Source: Prevotella sp. (GTDB taxonomy: Bacteria > Bacteroidota > Bacteroidia > Bacteroidales > Bacteroidaceae). Taken from it: a stretch of 37,436 nucleotides of DNA. Positions within the stretch are counted from its first letter, which is position 1; every line of letters begins with the position of its first letter. The position numbers and the translations under genes were made by a program. The stretch lies in assembly GCA_024682415.1 (NCBI GenBank), contig JAIKZG010000022.1, forward strand, positions 1 to 37,436, in the 5' to 3' direction. The notes below the pieces were generated by a model. That model was not told where the DNA came from and made no database searches. It saw nothing but the letters and a program-made list of their open reading frames with translations. Positions 25,901 to 33,534 of this stretch are shown here, piece after piece.

Positions 25901-26449
25901 CGCATATTGAATTTATGCGAGAGCGAGGACAAGAATGCGGAGAACATAGGCGAGATAAACGATTTGATAGGATATTATAAGGATTTATACTCAGTGTTGC
26001 TGTCGCAGGCGAATGATGCAGTAAAGGGCAACATGATAGGTGATATTTCAATAAGGTATATGTTCACCTTGTTGGAGCGACATTGCGATGATTTATATTT
26101 GTATAGAAAAGGCAAATGGCAATACTTTGATTTTGATGAAGTAAGCGCAGATTATGTTCATAATGCGGATAAATACGTTCATCTAAGAATATTGCTTGGC
26201 GGACTTAAGCTTGATGATGGGCAGCTGGCTGATTTATTCAACCCTTTTACCATTCATAAGGATTTCTATGTGTGTAGACAGATAATCAGAGAGCTTGGCG
26301 AGAAAACCAATTCGCGCGCTTCGGGCATAGAGGCTGAGGAATGCGTGGAGGGCGTGCTCATTGACAGTGCTTCTGATAACATTATAAATGGAACGATAAT
26401 AAAAATTGATATACCGGCAAATAACAGAATATGGAAAACTTTAAAGTAA
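22931..26449 (+). CDS. Two-half sensor kinase (DUF5112, HATPase, DUF5113 type)
   Basis: A 1172-residue membrane sensor. N-terminal signal or lipobox (FVSCDN, Cys26); periplasmic TPR-like DUF5112 region about 30-390; membrane helix 408-430; coiled coil and DHp-like helix 440-560; intact GHKL ATPase about 590-722, with N box NTLVDNARKF (613-622), G1 VEDNGAGMD (644-652) and G2 GHGYGFGLL (676-684). A signal-peptide-like helix (725-743) then leads to a second short periplasmic helical part (744-852), a helix at 853-874 and a second DHp-like region containing KHETMYYPSRI, with H983. The end (about 1030-1162) looks like a degraded ATPase fold without N or G2 motifs. The first half has no His at the matching DHp place; ANSIL recurs at 499-503 and 970-974. 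The response-regulator gene overlaps it by 19 bases. DUF names are from memory. Confidence 0.88.
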   Translation: MYNLLSKHTDGIFIIFVLMIMFFVSCDNGEIHDKIDAINEKSYDARYRSLDSTSYYADKAYSLASSQGFLSLGGYSAGRAEALNNRAFVSLARMDYDEAALLLDSASQITDNQIELLVSDVQYMRLCQRRSENKNFYSYWQRAKARLAAIETDKEELNPHWHKRLIYAKSEMAIVASTYFYYVGLDSLSRECLAAVDEDDIEKDTAQLLNYYYNIGAGGIITEKSTSGIAQTEFDYLLRVYIMSLHGDYIYWQANSLQALSEHIQESSARVRLIHDNSPAFVFLNSDNMPDSLLAGNMALRALREFKDYGDVYQIAGAYRTLGECYWYIGDNQSAIICLKEALRNKVINRAPDLVASIRERMSLVYSALNDKPKSDYNRNIYLDMQEQTRQDRQLEARAEQLADNTRILNVMIASVVVMIALVTILLFAFDRMRRRRESKFSLKSLLKPLEDWRAEREREFRSIDDDIEMLREQNTAALNELSINRQRGIEQRAKISLANSILPLIDRMVLTSKYITERLAKGNSDEKEIGESRKYIIELSAEIDRMNAVLTSWIEMKRGMIDLHIVSFALADVFEIIKKGQLSFARRGIALDVKATEAVVKGDKALTLFMVNTLVDNARKFTKDGGAISVYSVETDSYVEINVEDNGAGMDEEQVASLFSATRSLNSSSANNGSGHGYGFGLLNCQGIINKYRKLSHIFNVCRIDVESKKDVGTKISFRLPKGVIRLVMALLVSLASLNVSAKHNASQQNLKIKAEYFADKAYESNVDGKYADALAYADSCLMVARSVANVDSVIILSAHNERAVAALALHKWDVYNHSNSIYTKLFRRMSADRNLESYVRAMQRQKTNKNVSIVILLLLLLALVPAYYILYYRKVLLYRSCIDRIMSINEVLSESIAPEVKLRKIDTIWKGGKYREGEEYEKLNTVVRQIEDALNEDIRRNEQIAMNRELASDELSRIKYDSDRLYVANSILDNCFSSLKHETMYYPSRILNLCESEDKNAENIGEINDLIGYYKDLYSVLLSQANDAVKGNMIGDISIRYMFTLLERHCDDLYLYRKGKWQYFDFDEVSADYVHNADKYVHLRILLGGLKLDDGQLADLFNPFTIHKDFYVCRQIIRELGEKTNSRASGIEAEECVEGVLIDSASDNIINGTIIKIDIPANNRIWKTLK

Positions 26450-27153
26450 TAATAGTAGAGGATGTGCCATTGGAACTGAAAGGCACTGAAAGCATATTTC
26501 AGAAGGATATTCCTGAAGCTGAAATAATAGGCACGGCAGACAGCGAAAAGGCGTTTTGGCAGATAGTGAAAAACTGTTGGCCCGATCTTATTCTGCTCGA
26601 TTTGGGGCTTGGCGGAAGCACCACTATAGGCGTGGAGATATGCAGAGCCGCAAAGGAAAGTCATCCGGAATGTAAGGTGCTTATTTTTACGGGCGAGATA
26701 TTAAATGAGAAGCTGTGGGTGGATGTGCTCGACGCAGGTTGCGACGGCATAATATTGAAGAGTGGCGAAATGCTTACTCGCAGCGATGTGGCAAGCGTGA
26801 TGAGTGGCAAGCGACTTGTCTTTAATCAGCCTATATTAGAGAAAATCGTAAGCCGATTTAAGCGCACTGTAGGCAAGCAGATAATGCGTGACGAGTCGTT
26901 GGTGGATTATGAGATTGATGAATATGATGAGCGTTTTCTGCGCCATCTCGCGTTAGGATATACCAAGGATCAGATTTCGCAGCTGCGTGGAATGCCGTTT
27001 GGCGTGAAAAGTTTGGAGAAGCGTCAGAATGAATTGGCTAAGAGATTCTTCCCCGACGGCAACGGCAATATAGGCGTAAATGCTACGCGCCTCGTTACCC
27101 GTGCTTTTGAATTAGGTGTATTGGATATAGATAATCTTCATGCTGATGAATAG
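26431..27153 (+). CDS. Response regulator with a divergent NarL/LuxR-like C-terminus
   Basis: A 240-residue response regulator. Receiver domain about 3-130, with acidic pair E10-D11, phospho-acceptor D57 (LILLDLGLGG), T87 and K110 (IILKSG), all as needed for phosphorylation. The C-terminal part (about 165-235) follows the LuxR/NarL pattern in outline: LALGYTKDQISQLRG, FGVKSLEKRQNELAKRFFP, then NATRLVTRAFELGVLD. The linker and helix spacing are divergent, so DNA binding is likely but not certain. It overlaps the kinase gene by 19 bases and the next membrane-protein gene by 14, which suggests translational coupling. It is the natural partner of the sensor upstream. Confidence 0.9.
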   Translation: MENFKVIIVEDVPLELKGTESIFQKDIPEAEIIGTADSEKAFWQIVKNCWPDLILLDLGLGGSTTIGVEICRAAKESHPECKVLIFTGEILNEKLWVDVLDAGCDGIILKSGEMLTRSDVASVMSGKRLVFNQPILEKIVSRFKRTVGKQIMRDESLVDYEIDEYDERFLRHLALGYTKDQISQLRGMPFGVKSLEKRQNELAKRFFPDGNGNIGVNATRLVTRAFELGVLDIDNLHADE

Positions 27154-27754
27154 ACGTAAGAATGAAAAGGTGTTAGGCTATGTGGCTTTATCGCTGCTGT
27201 TGTGTCAGCTCTCAGCCATATTGCTATCATGGATATTGAATGCAGCTGGCGTTACAATGGTGCGCTCATTGCTCAGCGCGCAGGGGATAAAATGGTTTAT
27301 GGGGTCTTTTGTGGACAACATATCTTCGCCCCTGCTCGTGTGGCTTTTGCTGCTGTCCATTGCTTATGGGGCATTGCGATATAGCGGATTGATATCCGTG
27401 TTTACAAAGGATGGCAACGCCTCTCGCCGTACTTTCGCCTTGCGTGTCGTAATAGCTGAAATCTGTGTTTTCGTAATAGTGCTGTTATTGCTTTCCGTAG
27501 CTCCTCATGCTTTGCTCTTAAATGCTATGGGAGAATTGTTTCCAAGTAGTAGTTTTTCAAGATGTCTGGTGCCTTATATAGCTTTCTGTGTTTGTTTCAT
27601 ATCTGTTTCTTATGGTTCGTTAAGTGGCAGATATGATGATGTAGCAGATATATTCCGTTCGCTTATTGTCGGTATAGAGCAGTCATCCCATCTGTTGTTT
27701 CTGTATATTCTCGTGGCGCAGCTATATTTCTCTGTATGCTATATGTTGAGTTAA
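27140..27754 (+). CDS. Mini-AbgT-like membrane protein without the transport core
   Basis: A 204-residue membrane protein with about five helices (near 12-38, 61-85, 100-122, 142-160, 181-203). Compared with E. coli AbgT (p-aminobenzoyl-glutamate transporter) as I recall its sequence, residues 1-88 match the AbgT start; VRSLLSAQGIKWFMGSFVDN (41-60) aligns with VKNLLSVEGLHWFLPNVIKN. Residues about 95-204 match a later AbgT stretch (SFSRCLVPYIAFCVCFISVS with PFIKGIVPLIILFFFVVSLA, then YG; ADIFRSLI with ADLPHLLI). About 100 AbgT residues between these parts, including the SDAALVIMPP region, and the whole C-terminal third are missing. Transport is therefore unlikely. The gene overlaps the response regulator by 14 bases, so a sensing or docking role in the system is my inference. 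ATG at 27146 is an alternative start. Confidence 0.75.
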   Translation: MLMNRRKNEKVLGYVALSLLLCQLSAILLSWILNAAGVTMVRSLLSAQGIKWFMGSFVDNISSPLLVWLLLLSIAYGALRYSGLISVFTKDGNASRRTFALRVVIAEICVFVIVLLLLSVAPHALLLNAMGELFPSSSFSRCLVPYIAFCVCFISVSYGSLSGRYDDVADIFRSLIVGIEQSSHLLFLYILVAQLYFSVCYMLS

Positions 27755-27761
27755 GTAGTTG

Positions 27762-28373
27762 TCAGTCGAAAGTCTTAAACTCATATCCTTGCTCTTTCAG
27801 CCATTTTAGTGATTCTGGAAGGGCGTAGTGCAGTTTCTTAATGCTTTTTAGTGAGTCGTGGAATGTTATGATAGAGCCGTTGCGCGCATAGCGTTTCACA
27901 TTCTTCAACACGTCTTCAGCGGTCATCCACTTGGAATAATCGCGCGTTACAAGATCCCACATCACAATCTTGAATTTTCTTCCGAGCCATGCGTATTGGC
28001 TTAGCTTCATCCATCCGTGTGGAGGGCGAAACAGGTGAGAGTGAATCAGGGTGTTGGCTTTCTCTGTGTTGTAGCTGTATTTGCGAATAGAGTGGCGCAG
28101 AGAGCCTATATGGTTATATGTATGATTGCCCACCTGATGGCCTGCGTTGATAATCTGCTGATACAATTCGGGATAGCGCTTCACGTTTTCGCCTACCATG
28201 AAGAATGTAGCTTTCACGCCATATTCCTCCAATGTTTTGAGAATGAATGGGGTAGACTCCGGAATAGGGCCGTCGTCAAAAGTTAGATATACAGAGTGCT
28301 CATGTTTGTCCATTCTCCACAGTGCTCGTGGATATAGCCAACGCAGAAATTTCGCCGGTTGCTCAATAAACAT
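27762..28373 (-). CDS. Polysaccharide deacetylase (NodB/CE4) family protein
   Basis: A 203-residue CE4-fold deacetylase. The ATG at 28373 is chosen, since the longer frame begins with TTG inside a terminator. Motif 1 is TFDDGP (31-36, D33 catalytic base and D34 metal ligand); motif 2 is HTYNH (84-88, metal His pair); motif 3 is RPPHGW (116-121); a late FHDS gives the remaining His. Such enzymes remove acetyl from peptidoglycan or other N-acetylated sugars at the envelope. The N-terminus (FLRWLYPRALWRM) has no clear signal peptide, so location is uncertain. It converges with the mini-AbgT gene with a 7-base gap and no terminator between. Confidence 0.9.
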   Translation of the reverse strand: MFIEQPAKFLRWLYPRALWRMDKHEHSVYLTFDDGPIPESTPFILKTLEEYGVKATFFMVGENVKRYPELYQQIINAGHQVGNHTYNHIGSLRHSIRKYSYNTEKANTLIHSHLFRPPHGWMKLSQYAWLGRKFKIVMWDLVTRDYSKWMTAEDVLKNVKRYARNGSIITFHDSLKSIKKLHYALPESLKWLKEQGYEFKTFD

Positions 28374-28390
28374 ATAATATACTATTAAAA

Positions 28391-28444
28391 AAGGTGTGCC
28401 CAAATAGTGAGGCTTTCGTGCCTCCTGCTATTTCGACACACCTT
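28391..28444 (-). terminator. Long three-part hairpin between the DUF2723 gene and the deacetylase
   Basis: On the minus strand AAGGTGTG pairs with CACACCTT, inside it AAATAG with CTATTT, and at the tip GAGGC with GCCTC around ACGAAA. A T run follows directly, only about 14 bases before the deacetylase ATG. It ends the DUF2723 transcript or controls read-through into the deacetylase. Confidence 0.85.
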
Positions 28445-28458
28445 CTATTATTTAATTA

Positions 28459-31400
28459 TTACTGCTGCTGAGGGAATGTTCCTCCCTTGCCTTGATACAT
28501 CATCATGAAGTTGTTAGTCTGCTGCTTATGCTTAGCGAATTCCGCGTTGCTAAGCATCTGATATATAGGCAGACATTGCTGCATAATATACAGTTCTTTC
28601 AAGCATTCCGTCATGTTCATGTTGAACTGATCATAAGGCATGGCAATATACCATGAAGCATATTGAGTAGAATTCTTCCAAATTGCGTCAAGATACTGCT
28701 TGGCCTTTGCCTTCATGCCAAGCAGGGCATAGGCTTTAGCAATATCGGCAGCACCGCTGATGAATGTCAGAGGCACGTTGTAGCTTGGAATTTCTTTCTC
28801 ATGCTTGGCCAACACTTTCTTTGCCTTGTCGAACTTATTTTCCGCAATGAGGTTAAGAGCCAACTCCGCGAAGAGATGACGATGTGTCCAGCACATTCTC
28901 ATTATGGTAGGATCAATGTATAGACCCGGCTTTGATAGACCGCCATAGCAGAATCTATTCATCACATTGTTGTAAGTACGCTCCGTATCGAAGTTCTTAG
29001 CTCCATTCTTGTTTGTAGTGAATGGAGTGATGCGATATACCAAACCTTCCTTTACGAAGTTGTCACTGATGTTGATGTAGTTCTCTTCGCCTACAGAAGT
29101 CGCTATGTAGAGTGGGCGAGTCCAGTTGCTCTGAGCGATAAGCTCAAGGAGCATGAGGTCGCCTTTATAGAGAGCGTTCTTTCCTGCAAGTGAGATAGTC
29201 ATCTTGTCTGGAATAGAGTCGCTTGCCATGAGCATTCCGCTCTTCTTTACTGCTTCTTTGTCGATGGTGACATAAACAGTGTCGGTAGGGATGAAATGAT
29301 TTTCGGCATTCTTTGAGCGAACCCAATATTTCAGAATGTTCTTAAGCTCGAATGGATTGTCGCCAAACTGTGCTTTCGCAGCTTGTGGGTCAGACTTGTA
29401 GAATTCCATCAACTGCTCTTTTGCCTCAGGGCGCACTTCTACATATTCGTTAGTGCCTGAGCAGAAGTCAAGACGATCCCATGTTATAGGCAATGACGGA
29501 GAGTTATAAGCAGGACGCTTCATCTGGTCGATATACCAGTCGGTCTGAATATAGCTCAAGTTGCATACACGAGCGTCGGTGCGCACTCCTTCTACTTCCT
29601 GGTCATACCAGAGAGGGAATGTGTCGTTGTCGCCGTTAGTGAAGATAACAGGGTTGCCCTTATCCTGCAATGACATGAGATAGTTCTTTCCGAAGTCACG
29701 GCACATATAGCGATCAGAGCGGTCGTGGTCGTCCCAGTTTTGTGATGCCATTTGTATTGGAACAAACAAGCAGAGCACAGAGGCGACAGCAGCGATTACT
29801 GTCTCGTTGAGCTTGAGATAACGCTTTGCCAAATCCACGATAGCCAAAACTCCAAGACCACACCATATAGCGTAAGCATAGAATGAGCCGGCATAAGCGT
29901 AATCACGCTCACGAGGCTGCATAGGGCTTTGGTTAAGGTAAACGACGATAGCCAAACCTGTCATGAAGAACAGGAAGAATACTACCCAGAACTGGCGAAT
30001 GCCTTTCTTGCCATACCATGCCTGCCAGAACAGACCGATAAGACCAAGCAGGAGAGGAAGACAATAGTAAACATTGTGTCCCTTGTTTTCTTTCAGCTCG
30101 TCAGGAAGTTTGCTCTGGTCGCCCAGGCGGAGATTGTCGAGTGGGGCAATTCCTGTAATCCAGTTGCCATGCTCTGCTTCGCCGTTGCCCTGAATGTCGT
30201 TTTGGCGGCCTGCGAAGTTCCACATGAAGTAACGCCAATACATGAAGTTACACTGATAAGAAAGGAAGAAACGGATGTTTTCCATCTGTGTAGGCACTTT
30301 CACCATGATTGACTCACCACAGCGGTCGTAGCTTACTTCTTTTCCGTCTACTCCTCCCATCCAGCTCTCGTAGGCAGATGCCTTTGAAGAGTCGTGCATA
30401 CGTGGGAACAGCATATTTTGAGCGTATTCATACTTTGTCTTATGACTTACTATGCAATACTGGTCTTTCTCGTCCTTGCTTGCTTTCTCCTCGCGCTGAT
30501 AGATAGGCGCGCCCTCATTTGTGACAGGGCGGCAATATTGTCCGTCTACCTTCAACTTCACCTGTGAAGTGTAAGCCTGTCCGTAGAGCAACGGGCGGTC
30601 GCCATACTGGTCACGGCTAAGGTAAGAACCGAGGGTGAAGATGTCCTCTGGAGAGTTCTGATCCATAGGAGGGTTGGCAGTAGAGCGGATTACTATCAAC
30701 GCATAGCTTGAATAGCCTATCATAAGCATAAGCAGGCAAAGCATGATAGTGTTTTTTACGCGATAGCTAACCATTGCCACGCGCTTCTTCTCTGCTGTAA
30801 CGAAATCTTTGTTGAGCACGAGCCAAAGTATAGCCAGCACAACGATACCGATTACAACGGCACTCCATCCATATCCATAGAATGGTATGCCGAGCATGGC
30901 AACGCCAAGCATAAACGCGATGTTGCTGCGCTTCTTGTTTTCGCCCTTATAGCTTTCGTAGATAGCCCATATAACAGACGCTATCAAAAGAATGATATAA
31001 ATAATCTCGCCTGTATTGAACGGACATCCCAATACGTTTACAAATAAAAGCTCAAACCATCCGCCTACGGTGACGATACCAGGCACTACGCCATAGAGCA
31101 CGCCCGCAACGATGGCAAACGAAACGCACAATGCCAACAATGAGCCTTTAAGCTCGATATTTGGCCATTTGCGATATACATATACCAACACGATGGCAGG
31201 AATACAAAGCAGGTTGAGCAGGTGAACGCCGATGCTCAGACCGGTCATATAGCAAATGAGAATAAGCCAGCGGTCAGAGTGAGGCTCGTCGGCATGGTCT
31301 TCCCATTTCAGTATCAGCCAGAATACAATAGCGGTGAACGCAGAAGAGTAGGCGTAAACCTCGCCCTCTACGGCTGAGAACCAGAATGTGTCGCTGAATG

Positions 31401-31794
31401 TGTAAATCAATGCTCCAACAAGACCTGAACCCTCAATGGCAATAAACTTGCCGAGAGAAAGCTCTCCCCAGTTGTTTACCACTAATTTGCGTGCCAAATG
31501 GGTGATAGTCCAGAACAGGAACAAGATGGTAGTCGCGCTTAACAGTGCGCTCATGGTGTTTACCATGCGTGCTACCTGAGATGGATCACTTGCGAATTGT
31601 GAGAACAAATTGGCTGTGAGCATGAAGAATGGCGCTCCAGGCGGATGGCCTATTTCCAATTTGTAACCTGTTGTAATAAATTCAGGACAGTCCCAGAAAG
31701 AGGCTGTCGGCTCAATTGTGGAGCAATAAACGAATGCTGCAATAAGGAAGGCAAGCCATCCCAGCACATTGTCCACCAACTTGTACTTTTTCAT
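28459..31794 (-). CDS. DUF2723 membrane protein (GT-C fold, protein O-mannosyltransferase-like)
   Basis: A 1111-residue multi-spanning protein. The N-terminal 650 residues hold about a dozen helices in the GT-C pattern. The first periplasmic loop has SFWDCPEF (32-39, with D35 and E38 as likely catalytic acids) and GHPPGAPFF (49-57), the signature of DUF2723, which is related to dolichyl-phosphate-mannose protein mannosyltransferases. Residues about 650-1111 form a soluble, probably periplasmic region; NGDNDTFPLWYDQEVEG is a conserved stretch in it, and the end is TPR-like. In Bacteroidetes this family is suspected to act in protein O-glycosylation or envelope glycan building from polyprenyl-phosphate sugars; the substrate is not proven. 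It is transcribed alone from a good promoter. Confidence 0.92.
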   Translation of the reverse strand: MKKYKLVDNVLGWLAFLIAAFVYCSTIEPTASFWDCPEFITTGYKLEIGHPPGAPFFMLTANLFSQFASDPSQVARMVNTMSALLSATTILFLFWTITHLARKLVVNNWGELSLGKFIAIEGSGLVGALIYTFSDTFWFSAVEGEVYAYSSAFTAIVFWLILKWEDHADEPHSDRWLILICYMTGLSIGVHLLNLLCIPAIVLVYVYRKWPNIELKGSLLALCVSFAIVAGVLYGVVPGIVTVGGWFELLFVNVLGCPFNTGEIIYIILLIASVIWAIYESYKGENKKRSNIAFMLGVAMLGIPFYGYGWSAVVIGIVVLAILWLVLNKDFVTAEKKRVAMVSYRVKNTIMLCLLMLMIGYSSYALIVIRSTANPPMDQNSPEDIFTLGSYLSRDQYGDRPLLYGQAYTSQVKLKVDGQYCRPVTNEGAPIYQREEKASKDEKDQYCIVSHKTKYEYAQNMLFPRMHDSSKASAYESWMGGVDGKEVSYDRCGESIMVKVPTQMENIRFFLSYQCNFMYWRYFMWNFAGRQNDIQGNGEAEHGNWITGIAPLDNLRLGDQSKLPDELKENKGHNVYYCLPLLLGLIGLFWQAWYGKKGIRQFWVVFFLFFMTGLAIVVYLNQSPMQPRERDYAYAGSFYAYAIWCGLGVLAIVDLAKRYLKLNETVIAAVASVLCLFVPIQMASQNWDDHDRSDRYMCRDFGKNYLMSLQDKGNPVIFTNGDNDTFPLWYDQEVEGVRTDARVCNLSYIQTDWYIDQMKRPAYNSPSLPITWDRLDFCSGTNEYVEVRPEAKEQLMEFYKSDPQAAKAQFGDNPFELKNILKYWVRSKNAENHFIPTDTVYVTIDKEAVKKSGMLMASDSIPDKMTISLAGKNALYKGDLMLLELIAQSNWTRPLYIATSVGEENYINISDNFVKEGLVYRITPFTTNKNGAKNFDTERTYNNVMNRFCYGGLSKPGLYIDPTIMRMCWTHRHLFAELALNLIAENKFDKAKKVLAKHEKEIPSYNVPLTFISGAADIAKAYALLGMKAKAKQYLDAIWKNSTQYASWYIAMPYDQFNMNMTECLKELYIMQQCLPIYQMLSNAEFAKHKQQTNNFMMMYQGKGGTFPQQQ

Positions 31795-31848
31795 TTAATA
31801 TTATTATTTCAGTGTATTTATTTTCAGTTATTTAAACGTATATCCGTA

Positions 31849-31879
31849 CAAAGATATATTAAATCGCAGACAAAGCAAA
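31849..31879 (-). promoter_or_regulatory. Promoter for the DUF2723 gene
   Basis: On the minus strand TTTG (31879-31876), a 19-base spacer and TATCTTTG (31856-31849). The leader to ATG at 31794 is about 50 bases. Confidence 0.8.
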
Positions 31880-31899
31880 ATAAATTAAAACGTTTTTAC

Positions 31900-32673
31900 T
31901 TATTCCGCGTGCTTTTTAAGAATACGGTGAGGCATATCTCCGTGGCCTAATAATTCTATAGGGCAGCCGAAAATATGATTGATTTCGTGTTCAGGCACTT
32001 CCGTGTTAGGATGATAATGCAATGTCTTGTTTACGCACGCCACGTCTTTCACGTTTTGAAGAATGGTGCCTATGTCGTGGCTCACGAGTATTATCGCGCA
32101 ATGTTTGTTTATTTCGTTGAGCATTTCATACATCTGCTCCTGGTATCTCTGGTCGATATATGTGTTTGGCTCGTCGAGCACCAACACTTCGGGATCAGAA
32201 ACGATAGCTCTCGCGAGGAGCACTCTTTGTAGCTGTCCGCCGCTCAACGCCCCGATAGGCTTCTCCACAATGTCGCTAAGCTGCATATAGTTTATTGTGT
32301 CGGCCACATGCTGTTTCTGCTCTTTTGTGAAAGGGCGCAGGAATGGCTTCTTGTTGCTCAGTCCCGACAATACTACTTCATATACGGAGATAGGAAAATC
32401 ACGGTCTATCTTGCTGTATTGCGGCAGATAGCCCATAGTAATCTTGTCTGTTTCCTTGCCGTCTTTATAATAGGTGATAGTGCCGCTCTGCGGATTAAGC
32501 AGTCCGAGCAGCACTTTCATCAAAGTGGTCTTTCCTCCTCCGTTAGGGCCTATCACTCCGAGAAAATCATGCTTATATATGGTAAGAGTAGCGTTTTCTA
32601 TCGCTATCTTATTCTCATATCCGGCATTTATGTTTTCTATCTTTATTATCTGTCGGCGTGTGTTATTTTCCAT
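31900..32673 (-). CDS. Metal (zinc/manganese-type) ABC transporter ATP-binding protein
   Basis: A 257-residue ABC ATPase of the ZnuC/MntB group. Walker A GPNGGGKTT (42-50), Q-loop MGYLPQ, signature LSGGQLQRVLLARA, Walker B VLVLDEP and H-loop LVSHD are all intact. The C-terminus ends in a His-containing tail (GHGDMPHRILKKHAE). It follows the binding-protein gene by 27 bases. No membrane permease gene of this family is seen in the cluster, which is unusual, so the permease must be elsewhere or be a non-standard protein. Confidence 0.92.
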   Translation of the reverse strand: MENNTRRQIIKIENINAGYENKIAIENATLTIYKHDFLGVIGPNGGGKTTLMKVLLGLLNPQSGTITYYKDGKETDKITMGYLPQYSKIDRDFPISVYEVVLSGLSNKKPFLRPFTKEQKQHVADTINYMQLSDIVEKPIGALSGGQLQRVLLARAIVSDPEVLVLDEPNTYIDQRYQEQMYEMLNEINKHCAIILVSHDIGTILQNVKDVACVNKTLHYHPNTEVPEHEINHIFGCPIELLGHGDMPHRILKKHAE

Positions 32674-32700
32674 ATCTCCTTTGCTTGTAAGTTTGTTTTC

Positions 32701-33534
32701 CTATCTTAATTTCTCTGCCACTTTCAGCATTTCCTTATCCCAGTGATAGCTTAGCGGATTTATCTCCACTGTTTCGCTGTTGAGGCTTTCTTTCACAAGT
32801 TTTATGTTGCTGTCGGAGAATTCTTTTTGAGTGAATATTGTCTTCACGTTGTCAGCCCTCGCAATGCTAATCACCTTTTCCAGTGAGGCAGGGCTTGGCT
32901 CTCGTCCTTCTTCCTCTATCGTTATCTGCTTCAGCCCATAGTCGCGGGCGAAATAAGAAAGAGTGGGGTGATACACGAGAAACGCGTTGCTCTTATCCTT
33001 AGTAAGGTTTTCGCGAATGCGCGTGTCTATATCCTGTATCTTGGTGAGCAGATTCTTTAGATTCTGCTTGAAGAATATGCTGTCTTTGTTGTCCACTTCC
33101 GCCAGTATCTTGTATATGTTGTTAGCTATTATGCTTGCGTTTGTGGTGCTCATCCATGTATGAGGGTCTTTGGCTTTGTGTCGCCCAATAATGTAGTCAA
33201 TGCCTTCCGACGAGTCAATCACTATTGCGTGGGGAGCGTTGGCCTGAAGCCTTTTCATCCATGTGCGTTCAAATCCGATGTTGCCCACCTTTATATATAG
33301 ATCGCTCTCAGAAAGGTCTACCATCTGCTTGGCGGTAGGCTCGTAAGTTTCGGGATTGCTGCCCTTGGGCACCATCGCCACGACATCAAATTTGTCGCCT
33401 GCAATCTGTTCCGTGAAATATCTTAAAGGCTCTATGGTAACGGTTATTATGCGCTTATTGCTCACGCTTTTGTTGCCGCCACCGCAAGATACCAAAACTA
33501 ATGATAGAAAGAAGAATAAAAAATACTTTTTCAT
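32701..33534 (-). CDS. Metal ABC transporter substrate-binding lipoprotein (ZnuA-like)
   Basis: A 277-residue lipoprotein with signal MKKYFLFFFLSLVLVSCGGG (Cys17) and a cluster A-I binding-protein fold. Expected metal ligands are visible: a first site near GNIGFERTWMK (His replaced or displaced), the DPHTWMS His, the VYHPTLSYFARDYGL His and a C-terminal acid/His region (NPLSYHWDKEM). The long linker helix of this family is present. The usual His-rich loop of ZnuA is absent, so zinc or manganese cannot be told apart. Its ATG overlaps the stop of the YqaA gene by one base (TAATG). It is co-transcribed with the ATPase gene downstream. Confidence 0.9.
   Translation of the reverse strand: MKKYFLFFFLSLVLVSCGGGNKSVSNKRIITVTIEPLRYFTEQIAGDKFDVVAMVPKGSNPETYEPTAKQMVDLSESDLYIKVGNIGFERTWMKRLQANAPHAIVIDSSEGIDYIIGRHKAKDPHTWMSTTNASIIANNIYKILAEVDNKDSIFFKQNLKNLLTKIQDIDTRIRENLTKDKSNAFLVYHPTLSYFARDYGLKQITIEEEGREPSPASLEKVISIARADNVKTIFTQKEFSDSNIKLVKESLNSETVEINPLSYHWDKEMLKVAEKLR

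Noticed and set aside
28374..28403. Ten extra N-terminal codons of the deacetylase
   Set aside because: They start with TTG and lie in the terminator T run; the ATG at 28373 is more plausible.
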